DNA from: Cricetomys ansorgei
Lineage: Eukaryota; Chordata; Mammalia; Rodentia; Nesomyidae
Reading direction: 5' to 3'
NCBI GenBank assembly: GCA_026225945.1
Contig: JAMJFZ010001133.1
Span: 14,304,001 to 14,368,000, forward strand
DNA: 64,000 bases
Shown piece by piece: positions 48,701 through 57,762 of this stretch (within the stretch, counting starts at the first letter, position 1; each line of letters starts with the position of its first letter). The translations under genes were made by a program, and so were the position numbers. The notes beneath the pieces were generated by a model, which saw only the letters and a list, made by a program, of their open reading frames with translations, ran no database searches and was not told where the DNA came from.

Positions 48701-49990
48701 CGAATACCACTATCACGTCATCTAAAAATAAAAATCCTATTGGCTACGGGGGGGGGGGGTTGGGAAAACTTAAAATGTATGTGTTCCTTTAAATACACAT
48801 ACATTGAGTAGTAGCTACTATAAGGTGTTTCTTGAGATTGCCTGTCTTTCCTTCTAAAAAGAAAAAGAAGCAATAAAAATAATAACTTATTTGAAGCAAG
48901 ATAAATTTAAAAAAGAACAGAAAACTATATTCCCATTAGCGTTTTGAAAAGAACTGGTTATACCTAGGGGTTGACAATCTCACAAACTTACACACACTTT
49001 TGTGGTGATTTATTTGAAGGGTACACAAAGTAGAAAAGGTGTTTTGTAGTCAAGCAGCAATAAATATATCAAAGTAAAGACAGATAACCTATCTTTGACT
49101 TGACACACTAGCAAAAAAAAAAAAAAGTGCTTCAACTTTTCTGTGAATTTCAAAGGTCCATAAACCACAGACATTATCTAATCTGTCTCATGGTACCACT
49201 TCCATAGCTGCAGCTTTCTTTTTCAGTTTTCCAATACATCAAATAAAAATAATTGCTTCGCTGAAAATTTAGACTGCATGAGTGTTATAAAAAGCCCCTA
49301 GCAAGCATTTTTTAAAATATATTCCTGCGACTTCACACCAAGTACAATGGTCAACTGATTTCTCCTGACTTACACCTTGCTTTCCGGAAACCCAACCTTA
49401 CTGAATGTCAAAGGCTAGATATTGCAGAGGAAACTGTTTTAAAAGCTTTGCTGCAGCAAAAAAAAATAAAATAAAATAAAACTGCATTTACAATGCGCAA
49501 AAAAAAAAAAAAACGTGAACTACTCTTAAGTATGCTCTATATAGGATCTTCCTCTTATTTCTTCCCCTGCCTTCCTGAACACTGCTTAGGCTCTGTAGAT
49601 AGCGCAAAACATTAAGTCATACACAGTTCTGCAGTGACTCTCCTACCATGAAAGGAGCCAAAACCTAGGCTGCCTTTGAAATCTTCCCTCTGGTCTTTCT
49701 CCACCAGCAAAGCTCCCGAAGGCAACCATAGAAACCAACCTGTATGATCCGGTGCCCCTTATATTTTAACACCTTCTGTCCTCCCCCCACCTCCCCGCGC
49801 GCCCCCAAAAGGCTAAGATATCAGCATAACTAGAGCGAGAGCTTACAAAGAGGGGAAGGTTGCCTAGAGATGGGGGTGGGGGTGAGTACAGGCACATCAC
49901 TCTCCATCACAGACTCGGAATGTATTTAAAGACATCAGATGAAAAATCTGCATCGTTCGTTTGTCCTCCCTGGAAAACACGGCACCCCAG
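45800..49990. other. Intronic DNA preceding the CpG island, no exon recognised
   Basis: About 4.2 kb of AT-rich sequence without recognised SINEs or LINEs. It contains a G12 run at 48748-48759 and several A-runs (49113-49125, 49460-49483, 49499-49513). This is the intron 1 sequence nearest the promoter and the likeliest place for intronic regulatory elements, but no specific motif set stands out. Confidence 0.45.
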
Positions 49991-50035
49991 CTGCTCAAGT
50001 TGGAACGAGTGCGCTTCTCCCATTTCAGGGGCACC

Positions 50036-50055
50036 GGGGGGGGGGGGGGGGGGGG
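50036..50055. repeat. G20 homopolymer in intron 1, 270 bp from the donor
   Basis: Twenty consecutive G on the plus strand (C20 on the transcribed strand) at the 3' edge of the CpG island. Such runs are rare, unstable and hard to sequence, so the exact length may be an assembly estimate. On the plus strand it could form a G-quadruplex. Confidence 0.85.
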
Positions 50056-50321
50056 TAGGGGTGTTCGGGCTCCAGGGGCCTGGCTGTCACCCTCGCGGTG
50101 CCACAGCATAGACAAATAAGTGAGTGGGTGGAAAAAGCCCCAGAGGACCCGAGGCCCGCCTCGCCCCTCCACTCAGGGTCCAGGCCCAAACCGGCGGTCG
50201 TCGGAAGTGCTGGAAAACCGGGCTGAATTGGGAACCGCGCGGGTGGCAGGAGGGAGGTGGCGCGGCCGAGCGCCGCGGCGGCCGAGGGGCGCGGGGAGGC
50301 AGGGCGCGGACGCCCAGTGGC

Positions 50322-50330
50322 CCTTACCAG
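50322..50330 (-). other. Nbea: 5' splice donor of Nbea exon 1
   Basis: Minus-strand sequence CTG|GTAAGG places the exon-intron junction between 50328 and 50327. GTAAGG fits the mammalian donor consensus. The phase-0 break after the VLNL codons agrees with the known exon boundary shared by NBEA and LRBA, where the next exon begins with LVGG-type residues. The acceptor is not seen in this window. Confidence 0.9.
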
Positions 50331-50503
50331 GTTGAGCACGGTCTCCACGATGTCCCTGTTGCTGACCTCGCCGACCTGTATGAGTCCGATCAGAACGGCG
50401 AATTTCATACGGATGTTGCGGATGGGCACCGAAGGGTTGATCATCCCCGCGGGCAGCACCACCGGGCCGGCGCTGGAGCCGGCCGCCCCCCGCGGCTCCC
50501 CCA

Positions 50504-50543
<40 letters not shown>

Positions 50544-50621
50544 TCCACCGCTGCCAGCCCCGACGGCCAGGAGCGCGGCGGGCTGCGGCTCGAGCCCCGG
50601 GCCCGGCTTGTCGCTCGCCAT
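50328..50621 (-). CDS. Nbea: Neurobeachin, first coding exon (98 codons, 5' part of gene)
   Basis: Neurobeachin is a very large BEACH-domain scaffold and A-kinase anchoring protein that acts in post-Golgi traffic and synaptic receptor targeting. The window holds only its N-terminus. The frame runs from ATG (50619-50621) to codon 98 (CTG, 50328-50330), followed on the minus strand by the donor GTAAGG. Residues 1-56 are low complexity: MASDKPGPGLEPQP, then 14 consecutive glycines at residues 25-38. Residues 57-98 (LPAGMINPSVPIRNIRMKF...VSNRDIVETVLNL) match the conserved NBEA N-terminus. LRBA has a related but different segment and shares the same splice position after xFNL/VLNL. The start is the first in-frame ATG; the frame is open upstream to an in-frame TAA at 50940-50942. 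Kozak context is moderate (C at -3, G at +4). The BEACH, PH and WD40 regions lie in exons beyond the window. Confidence 0.95.
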
Positions 50622-50728
50622 CCGCCCCGCTGCTGAGAAGCCGCGCAGCGCCGCCGCGCCGCCTCCGCCGGTTCCGTTATCCCCGCCGCGGCCCCCGCCC
50701 CCCGGCCGGCGCCTCGCAGCCCCAGCAT
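50441..50728 (-). other. Out-of-frame upstream ORF overlapping Nbea start (95 codons)
   Basis: An ATG at 50726-50728 opens a frame shifted from Nbea that runs through the Nbea start and ends at 50441-50443, 181 bases into the coding exon. It begins MLGLRGAG. In this frame the GGC tract reads as polyalanine, while in the Nbea frame it reads as polyglycine. The Kozak context is weak (T at -3, C at +4). It could reduce translation of the main frame, but no conservation evidence is available and the product looks like unselected GC-rich sequence. Confidence 0.35.
50508..50543 (-). repeat. Pure (GGC)12 tract within Nbea exon 1, coding polyglycine
   Basis: Twelve uninterrupted GCC triplets on the plus strand are GGC codons 27-38 of Nbea. 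With the preceding GGT and GGA they give 14 glycines. Perfect tracts of this length are prone to length change by slippage. The corresponding region of human NBEA, as I recall it, is also glycine-rich but broken by serine and threonine. Confidence 0.92.
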
Positions 50729-50802
50729 CCACCAGCGCCGCGGCGCCGGGCCCGCTCCCGTCCGCGTCCGCGCCTCTGCCAGGCCGGGCGGCCGTGCAGC
50801 GC

Positions 50803-50944
50803 GCCTCGCCGATCGCCTCAGGGATCGCCTCAAGGGTGGCCTCGGCGGTCTCCTCACAGAGCGCCGCAGCTGTCTCCTCGGATCTCCTCACCGGTCGCCT
50901 CACCGATCTCCTCACAGATCGCCTCAGCGCTCTCCTCACTTATC
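50803..50944. repeat. 12-bp minisatellite in Nbea 5' leader, about 12 units
   Basis: On the plus strand the unit is approximately [G/T]CCTCANNGATC. Eleven units are 12 bp and one (around 50875-50884) is 10 bp, giving 142 bp. Alternate units start GCCTC or TCCTC. On the transcribed strand the repeat would lie about 180-325 bases upstream of the Nbea ATG, probably within the leader. Because 12 is divisible by 3, open frames crossing it show a four-residue periodicity (for example RRSV RRSV RRPV), which is not evidence of coding. Confidence 0.85.
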
Positions 50945-51077
50945 AGCTCGTCGCCACCGTCCCGGCCCCCGCGGGGGATGCTGCCTCCTCTCGCACAGCC
51001 CTCCGCCCTCCACCGGGGCCGAAGCTCCGGCCGCTGCCACCGGCGCCACTGTTGTTGTGAAGCCCCGACGCCGCGGC

Positions 51078-51089
51078 TCACTCCGCCAT
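51078..51089 (-). other. Three-codon upstream ORF (Met-Ala-Glu-stop) in Nbea leader
   Basis: ATGGCGGAGTGA begins at 51089 in a strong Kozak context (A at -3, G at +4), 468 bases upstream of the Nbea ATG. If the messenger starts upstream of this point, ribosomes would meet this minimal uORF first. It overlaps the YY1-type motif, so the ATG may exist only because of the DNA motif. Whether it is transcribed depends on the unmapped start site. Confidence 0.4.
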
Positions 51090-51093
51090 GTTG
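51083..51093 (-). promoter_or_regulatory. YY1-type motif near the presumed Nbea start site
   Basis: The minus strand reads CAACATGGCGG, a good match to the YY1 consensus AANATGGCGGC. In CpG-island promoters this motif usually lies just downstream of the transcription start and helps direct initiation. It therefore suggests a start site shortly upstream, in the 51,090-51,140 range. The same bases contain the ATG of a three-codon upstream ORF. Confidence 0.6.
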
Positions 51094-51120
51094 CCGCCCC
51101 CTGCCTGCAGTAGCGTCCAC

Positions 51121-51133
51121 TGCGCCTGCGCGC
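51121..51133. promoter_or_regulatory. NRF1-type motif
   Basis: TGCGCCTGCGCGC is close to the palindromic NRF1 site (YGCGCAYGCGCR). It lies about 28 bp upstream of the YY1-type motif in the direction of Nbea transcription. NRF1 and YY1 motifs together are common in promoters of broadly and neuronally expressed genes. Use in vivo is inferred. Confidence 0.55.
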
Positions 51134-51147
51134 AACGTCCGGGGACC

Positions 51148-51159
51148 GGGGGGGGGGGG
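51148..51159. repeat. G12 run in Nbea core promoter region
   Basis: A run of 12 G, preceded by GGGGACC and followed by AGGCGG, gives several G-tracts within about 25 bp, immediately upstream of the NRF1-type motif relative to Nbea transcription. It could form a G-quadruplex on the plus strand or bind Sp/KLF factors. Function is inferred. Confidence 0.55.
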
Positions 51160-51254
51160 AGGCGGATCCCTCGCAGCACCCCCTTTTTCTCCCCGCGCTC
51201 CTCCTCCGCTTCCCTCGCCTCTCGTCCCTCCCCCACGCGCCGGGAGCGAACCGA

Positions 51255-51263
51255 CAGGTGAGC
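51255..51263 (+). other. Consensus 5' splice donor on plus strand (possible divergent transcript)
   Basis: CAG|GTGAGC at 51255-51263 is a near-ideal donor facing away from Nbea, within 200 bp of the presumed bidirectional CpG-island promoter. It could end the first exon of a divergent noncoding RNA running rightwards. A single donor match is weak evidence, since such strings occur by chance in GC-rich DNA. Confidence 0.2.
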
Positions 51264-52467
51264 AGGTGCGCGGGGAGGAGTCCTGAGGGGAAGGACACGG
51301 CCTGCGCGTCCGTCCGCTTGGCATCTTCCTCGGGCCTCACCGCGCGGGCCACGTGCCGGGAGTGACGGGCCACCCGCTCCGGGCTGCGTCTGCCCTCCTC
51401 GCCCGCCGAGGGCCCGGACCGCGGCCCGCTGCGGGGGTCCGAGACGGGTGCCGCGTCGCAGGGTTCCGTCCTCCGCCGCTGGAAAGGCTGACACGCCTGC
51501 ACACCTGAAATAGAACCTGTCAAACCCGGAGCCTCTCTGGGCCAAGCCCGTTCTTGAACTCGCGTCCCCGCAGGCCGGGTGTGGTAGTCGGGTGGGAGCT
51601 GCCAATCCCAGGCTAGAAATCCCCCAGGCCCCTCGGGGATGATGCCAGCCAGTTAAGAGGGCTCCCTTCACCGCAGCAGGCGTATGCGGGTCACAAGAGT
51701 GGTTTGGATTATCAAAATATAGAGGTCATCACGACCAGCTTTAGTCTGTGAGAAATGTTTAATTAAAAACATTAACACGCACATGGTAATATCACTGATG
51801 GCACTGAATTAAAACCAAACAAGCTTGACTGCTGGTTTCTTCTTCGACATCAAGGATATAGTTTCTTTAATATTTCATGAGGTCTGCCCTTTTCAATAAA
51901 GATGTATTGCCAGTCACCGTAAAGATTAGAAATCCTGAAGTGTTTTCAGATCATTTTAATTGTCATCTCAAACGAAAAACAAAAATCAATATACAAATTC
52001 ACCGTAATATCTTTGTTTTCATTCGTCTTGTTTTATTGGACCTTCCATCAACTCCAAGGATACAGAATCTTGTAAACATTTCTGAAGTGCTGTAGGGTAA
52101 GACAGACTTCCTTCATTCCTGGGCTTACAATTAGTTCTTGGTCGTATGTTGGTTGTTAGTCTAAACTCCCACTGACTTGATGAACATATTAAAGTAGTTA
52201 CACAAAAGTAACTGGAAGAAGTGATGAATTGGTATGTCCATTTTTACAAAATAGCAATGGAATTATAAAATGCTCACATCAATGAAACTGCTTGGAGAAT
52301 CTGCAAAACCTTAAGTAAGACTTCATAGTGTGGCAATCAAGAACTCCGGTGACCTTTAGAACTACCTACAATATTTGCCTAGCCCAGGTAAGCACCATTT
52401 AGTCTGTGAGAACTCTTTCATTTGCACATTTAAAATACTAAATCTATTTTTAAAATCCAGGTCGAAA

Positions 52468-52469
<2 letters not shown>

Positions 52470-52513
<44 letters not shown>

Positions 52514-52517
52514 TATC
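52470..52517. repeat. (TA)n microsatellite
   Basis: An almost perfect TA run of about 48 bp, with one AATA interruption, about 850 bp upstream of the CpG island edge. Confidence 0.95.
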
Positions 52518-54093
52518 ATACATATGATGTGTACACATATATATAGAGAGAGAAAGAGACATCAGTAGGTTGTCCCTCTCACTTTATTATAGGCATCTTG
52601 AATGAGAGCTTTGAGAAACATTGACAGCCTGAACTTTCTTTTTCCTTTCTTAATAACTTAGCATCATTTTAACAGGTCTGAATTTTCTGTTTTCTGTCCC
52701 AAGCAATAAGTGTGTTCATTTTGTTTTTATTTTTCTTGTTCATTTACATTTACTAGAGATGAGGAATAGGTAAAGAAAATAATCACTGTTCAAGGTAGCA
52801 AAAGCTCACTTTTGCATACTTTATTAAATTTCAGAATTTTATTTTTTAAGCTTGCTAACTAAAGTGTTCTGTAGATGGTCAGCTTGTAGAAAATGGACAG
52901 GGCTCTGAATCACCCTTGTAAATATCTATGCAATCTCAGACTATAAACTTCGGTAAACAGACATGATAATACCTATCCTACAAGGAAGAACCGACTGAAA
53001 CAATGTTAGTTCAGTAGCAGCTAAAGTATAGTAAAATGCTTCTTTGTATCCTTCGTATACAGGCACTATGTGTGGTGAGTGAGCCATACACATACACATG
53101 AAAGACCAACTATCACCTGTTTCCAACTTCTTCATCAAATTTAAACTTTAGTTTTCTTCAACATTAGACCCTTCCACCCCCATTTTTTTTTTCATCCACT
53201 GATTTTTCTCCTAAATACAGAACACAAACACAACACAGAAATTCGACATTTTTACCTCATTTGACCCAGGCTAATCATTAGCAACCAACAGATATTTTCA
53301 TGTCTATTTTAAATTCACAAATCACTAGCTGAAATAGATTATCTTAGTATTTTCTATTTAAAGAAATACTATCTTGAAAGTAGAAGGCTAACCAGGAAGG
53401 CAGTATATGAAAACTATCAAATCAGTGGTATAAAAGTAAGTGTTCTGGAATGTACAAAAACAAAGAATATTACCAGTGCCCTAATACACACATGTGCCCT
53501 CAAGTATGGCATAATTATGCACAGAAAACTGCACTCCACGCAACCTGTGCACCACTCAGCCATCCTTCCTGGCAGTACAGCTTGGCTCTAGCTTGTATGC
53601 CCTTCTTTTCATTCTCATTGCTGTCATCTTACTAGAAAGTTCACACCTGGCTTCCGGACTCTACCCTCACTGTCTCCAGCCCAGCACCCCATGAATAATC
53701 TTAAATCTGCTTCTGATGGGCAGATGGTGATCTAGAATGCTTACTGTTGTTAATCACTGTAAACTCTACATACATCCACATCATCTGTTTAAAACATCAC
53801 CAGTAACTCTTTGTCTAACACGGTGCGATTAGAATCCTCATCTCAGTGCCAAAGGCCCTTTGCACTTTGGCTTTTTTTCAAGCTTTACCTCATTCTGTTT
53901 CTGACAGGAATCTTTTATCTATGACTTCCAACATTTTGGAGTGTGCACCACTTGTCTCATTACTTAAAAATGTTTGTCGGACTCCTAGATTCTTACCTAG
54001 AGATTTATGTTTTTAATATCTGCCAACTGAAAAAATAGTGAACTGTTTTCAGGTTTTAATTTAATATAAAATTTTTAATTTTTCTTTTAATTT

Positions 54094-54315
54094 TATTATT
54101 TGTGTGTGTGTGTGTGTGTGTGTGAATGTGTGTGTGTGTGTGTGTGCGAGTATACACATTCATGTTTGTGTGTATGTGCCACTCAACAGACATACAGGTG
54201 TATGAAGGTCAGAGGACAACTTTTCTCACTTCCCACTATGGCATCTAAGGGACAAACTCAGGTGGTCAGTCTTCAGTGGCAAGCATTTTACCCACAGAGC
54301 CATGCCACTAACCCA
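54094..54315 (-). repeat. B3-type SINE, minus strand, with (TG)n
   Basis: The plus strand shows a TG run at 54101-54147, then AGGTCAGAGGACAACTTTTC, CAAACTCAGGTGGTCAGTCT and TTTTACCCACAGAGCCATGC. This is the reverse complement of a B3 ending in a CA tail. Confidence 0.82.
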
Positions 54316-54514
54316 GAATTTTATGTTTTATAAAGCACACATCTAGTTGGAAAACATGCACATGGACATACACGAATACTGTCTCCGAGGGGGCAGTGTT
54401 CAAATCCTAATCATCAGTACTTGCCATTTCTATCTTATTTAGAAAACAAAAAAGATGACTGTAGATGTTAAGTTCAGATACAAGGATACTGGAATGAGGT
54501 GAGTCTTGACTGAA

Positions 54515-54802
54515 TAGGATTAGTGTCTACTGAAAAAAGAGACAAAGAGGCACAGAGAAGAGGAAGTGAGGCAGAAACAGAGGACACCATGTAACATCCA
54601 GATAGATCTTGGAGTTATGCCACAGAAGGCCAAGGAAGACGGGATTGCTGACAACCACCAGAAGCAAGGAAACATTCTCCTGTAGTACCTTCAGAGAAAT
54701 GGCCGCACTAACATCTCTATTTGGCGTCTAGTCTCCGGACGTGTGAAACAATCTTTGCTGTCTACGGCCACTCCTCTCATTCCAGCACTAGCTTGTACTT
54801 TG

Positions 54803-54842
<40 letters not shown>

Positions 54843-54875
54843 CATAATGTGATTTTGTTACCTCTGTAAACAATA
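54515..54875 (+). repeat. MLT1/MaLR-type LTR fragment with (CA)n at 54805-54842
   Basis: Purine-rich AAGAGACAAAGAGGCACAGA, AGAGGACACCATGTAACATC, AAGGCCAAGGAAGACGGGAT and ACCACCAGAAGCAAGGAAAC follow the order of MLT1-type LTRs. The usual TTTGTTA motif near the 3' end passes into a CA run and then resumes. Confidence 0.55.
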
Positions 54876-55906
54876 ACTAATGTAGGTAAGAATCTACACA
54901 TCACTTTGAATAACTCAGAGGTCCCCAGAGTAAAAATATAAAGCTTTAGTCAACTCATATTTCTTTCTTCCAAATACCTGCATTGTGCTGTCTTCCATGG
55001 GCACAGTGCGTAGCCTTCTTTCCATCCACTGTTCTCATGAACCCCATTGGAATTCCTGTCATCTTCATGAATACATTCACAATCCTATCTAGGTAAACAG
55101 AAAATACTATGCCCATTTTCAGCTTTCAAACAGAAAGGTTTCCGGCTTTTCCAGTAACCTAAATTAACAATTTTTTTTCTTAAAACAAACAGCTTCTGTT
55201 TTCTCTGTCTTATTTGCCAAAAGTAAGAAAATCACAGGCCAAGACATGTAGTCACATATATAATCCCTTCTCCGAAATGAAAAACATACGTATCTATATA
55301 TTGAATATGTGCCTGTATTATACACAGTATTTTTACCCTAACACTGAACAGCTTTGTTTTCCACAGTAGCATCAGGTATGCTGTTTTCCCGTTGGGTTTG
55401 CTGTACTCGTGTTAGAGAAAGAAAGCCTTTTAAGAATTTACATAGATTTTACTAGCCTATTACTGTTAATAATTTACACCTGTCAGATACCATTCCTTTC
55501 TTATCTGCTATGTACTTTTATATGTGTTATTTCTAACCCTTGATACAGCACTTTGAGTAAATATATTATTATCCTGTTTTTCAAATGAAAAAAAAAACTG
55601 ATACAAAGTAAGGTTCATTCAGTTATGTGAGTCATACTTGAGGAAGTTATAAATTTAGGATTTGATCTAGTTATGGCTAGCTGTGCTCAGTCTCCCACAC
55701 ATTTCACATCTCACAGAGTAACCAAGACCAAAGCCATTATTTAATTTGTACTAATCTTGCCAAATAAAAGACACTGATGAGAGCAGGAAAAGATCCCTTA
55801 TAAAATGAAAACATGTTTTTTCGCATGCTTGGTAAAGCTTCCCACCAAGAGATGATCACACTGGTCTTCTATCTCTCTGTCTCTGTGATAAAAGTTGTCA
55901 ACAAAA

Positions 55907-55978
55907 GGCTGACTAAGTTAAAGATAGAGTGCTTGCCCAGTATGCCAAAGATCCTGGATTCCATCTCTAGGCCCTGGA
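55907..55978 (+). repeat. ID-like SINE head
   Basis: GGCTGACTAAGTTAAAGATA, GAGTGCTTGCCCAGTATGCC and TGGATTCCATCTCTAGGCC resemble a decayed tRNA-like ID head with B box. Confidence 0.5.
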
Positions 55979-56221
55979 GTCAGAATATCTCATTAGCTTT
56001 TCTGCTTCCTAGGAGTCATTTTAGTTTGTGACAAAAAAAATCATGTGGAAGAAATAAATTACTCCTAGTTATATTAAGATTAATCAGAATTTTGTTTTAT
56101 AGTCACATTAGTATACTACTCCTTTACTTACAAAGATTCTGTTATGTACCTAACCAGTAATCTCCTAGTTCTTGTTGAAAAATATTAGTATTTTATTTCT
56201 CCATAATTATAATTTGAAATC

Positions 56222-56315
56222 AATCTCTCCTCCTCCTCCTCCTCCTCCTCTTCTCCTCTCTTCTTCCTCTCTCCCTCTTCTCCCTCTCTCTCTCTCTCTC
56301 TCTCTTCCTCCCCCA
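56222..56315. repeat. Pyrimidine-rich (TCC)n(TC)n tract
   Basis: About 90 bp of C and T almost only, with TCC units first and TC units after. Mirror-repeat segments could form triplex DNA. Confidence 0.93.
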
Positions 56316-56319
56316 GGCA

Positions 56320-56452
56320 TAGAGACATAGAGACTCAAACATTTAATCATGTCACTCAGGAGGTAGAGGCAGGCAAGTCTCTATGACATAACAAGATTCA
56401 GGCCAGCCAAGACTACATAGCCAGACTTACTCTCAAGAAAAAAATAAAACAA
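56320..56452 (+). repeat. B1 SINE
   Basis: TCACTCAGGAGGTAGAGGCA, GGCAAGTCTCTATGACATAA and AGACTACATAGCCAGACTTA followed by an A-rich tail. Confidence 0.78.
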
Positions 56453-56684
56453 GGGGGAAAAAAGTATACCCTGTGTAGAGGGAATTCAAGAAATGCTATG
56501 AGGAAATACCCAGGAATCCTTTGAAATGGTAATCATACCATTTGACTTCTAGATAAGGGGAAGAACTTTTACCAAACTCCAGCACAATTGATTAGCAGTG
56601 CATAAAATCGGTCATAACTGAGTACTGGACCAATGACTTGAAACAACTCATTAGCATATAAGTATTTAGTGCATTATGAAACTT

Positions 56685-57040
56685 GATCTGGATTATCAAC
56701 TTGAAAGCATTTAGAATCAACTAGGAGACTTGCCACTGGACTTGTCTGTGAGGGCATTTCCAAAGAGGTTTTACTGAAGAGGGAACACCACCCTTTTTGT
56801 GAACAGCACTATTTTCCCATGGCCTGGGGTCCTGGACTGAATGAAAAAGAAGAAAGCTAGTGGGATGCCTGCATTTGTCCCTCTTTACCGCCTAACTGCA
56901 AAGGCAATGTGACCAGGGCCTCACACTCTTGCCATCTACCTCTCAAATTGTCAGCCAAAATAAATGCTTCTTTCCTTGAGCTGCTTTTATCTGGTATTTC
57001 ATCACAGCAATTATCTGTAATGCACAAATAATTAGCACAT
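56685..57040. repeat. Old rodent/mammalian LTR-like dispersed repeat
   Basis: GATTATCAACTTGAAAGCAT, TGTCTGTGAGGGCATTTCCA, CATGGCCTGGGGTCCTGGAC and AGCCAAAATAAATGCTTC with TATTTCATCACAGCAAT. A common rodent interspersed repeat with an AATAAA-containing 3' end. Family name not assigned. Confidence 0.6.
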
Positions 57041-57712
57041 ACATAGAGCCGATTTAGGGTTTATCCTTCCTCTTTTCACTTAACTAGAAGTGTGGACTAG
57101 AGAAAAAAGAAATAGAGTATCTTGCTTGTCCTTACCACCTGACAATTTAAGAATTGTGAGACATGTTATACAGAGCTGCTCTGGAGTTGGTGTCAATGTA
57201 AGCCCAGATCATATGACTAAAAGAGTTCTTCAGGAACAAAGTGCTTAATTATACATGCTGATTAGTTGTATGTTATGTATACACAATGGTTTATATGAAG
57301 CCTCTTTTTTGTTTGATCTAATCTCAGTGGAATATGTTGGCCACAGTTATATCAACAACTTCTTTGTTTATATTGAGACAAGCTCCACCAAATTTTGTTT
57401 GTAGTAACAACACATAACTAGCATGTTTCCAGATACTTGCCATCAGCAAAGCCTAGTAAAGTGGTAGTTTATCCTTAGAAAGCATAGTTTTCCATTCATA
57501 AATATCACAGACAACTCATGTGCTTATGTCACAAAGTCCAACAATTTCCCCAAGCTTATCACTTTCTTTTTCCATACTTATCCTAACACTAAATAATCTG
57601 TAAAGTATGGCATAATTGCTGAAAAAAGGAGTTCAAATGAGAAAATATAGATTGAATCCAAATTCTGGGAAATTATCCTTGACCCTATATCCCTGATCCA
57701 ATACTATGTAGG

Positions 57713-57716
<4 letters not shown>

Positions 57717-57760
<44 letters not shown>
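57717..57760. repeat. (CA)n microsatellite
   Basis: Uninterrupted CA run of about 44 bases, followed by a (TA/CA)-rich patch to 57815. Confidence 0.97.

Positions 57761-57762
<2 letters not shown>

Larger units (their letters stand above)
1..50327 (-). other. Nbea: Nbea intron 1 (5' portion)
   Basis: Everything from the exon 1 donor to the left edge is read as intron 1, because Nbea is transcribed leftwards and no second coding exon was recognised. The NBEA exon 2 peptide (LVGGEFDLEMNF) does not appear in any open frame of 60 codons or more; a shorter open segment could have been missed. The intron is AT-rich and contains SINEs, LINE-1 fragments, LTR fragments, two DNA-transposon fossils and many microsatellites, listed separately. 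Large first introns are typical of this gene. Confidence 0.85.
50030..51610. promoter_or_regulatory. CpG island spanning Nbea promoter and exon 1
   Basis: Base composition switches sharply from AT-rich flanks to G+C-rich sequence dense in CpG over about 1.6 kb, including GC boxes, NRF1-type and YY1-type motifs and an E-box CACGTG at 51350-51355. No TATA box is seen at a suitable place. This is the expected architecture of a TATA-less, broadly initiating mammalian promoter. Edges are set by eye. Transcription is leftward for Nbea; divergent transcription is possible. Confidence 0.92.

Noticed and set aside
50025..50939. 304-codon open frame on the minus strand covering Nbea exon 1 and its leader
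   Set aside because: It begins with GTG, not ATG, and reads through the donor into intron sequence. Only the part from the ATG at 50621 to 50328 is coding; the rest is open because GC-rich DNA has few stops.
50257..51060. 267-codon proline/serine/alanine-rich frame on the plus strand of the CpG island
   Set aside because: Low-complexity antisense shadow of exon 1 and the 12-bp array, with no family resemblance. Long frames on all strands are expected at this GC content.
50854..51671. Minus-strand frames of 156, 195 and 197 codons upstream of Nbea
   Set aside because: They overlap one another in different frames, are rich in R, G, P and A, and cross the promoter motifs. They are best explained by composition.
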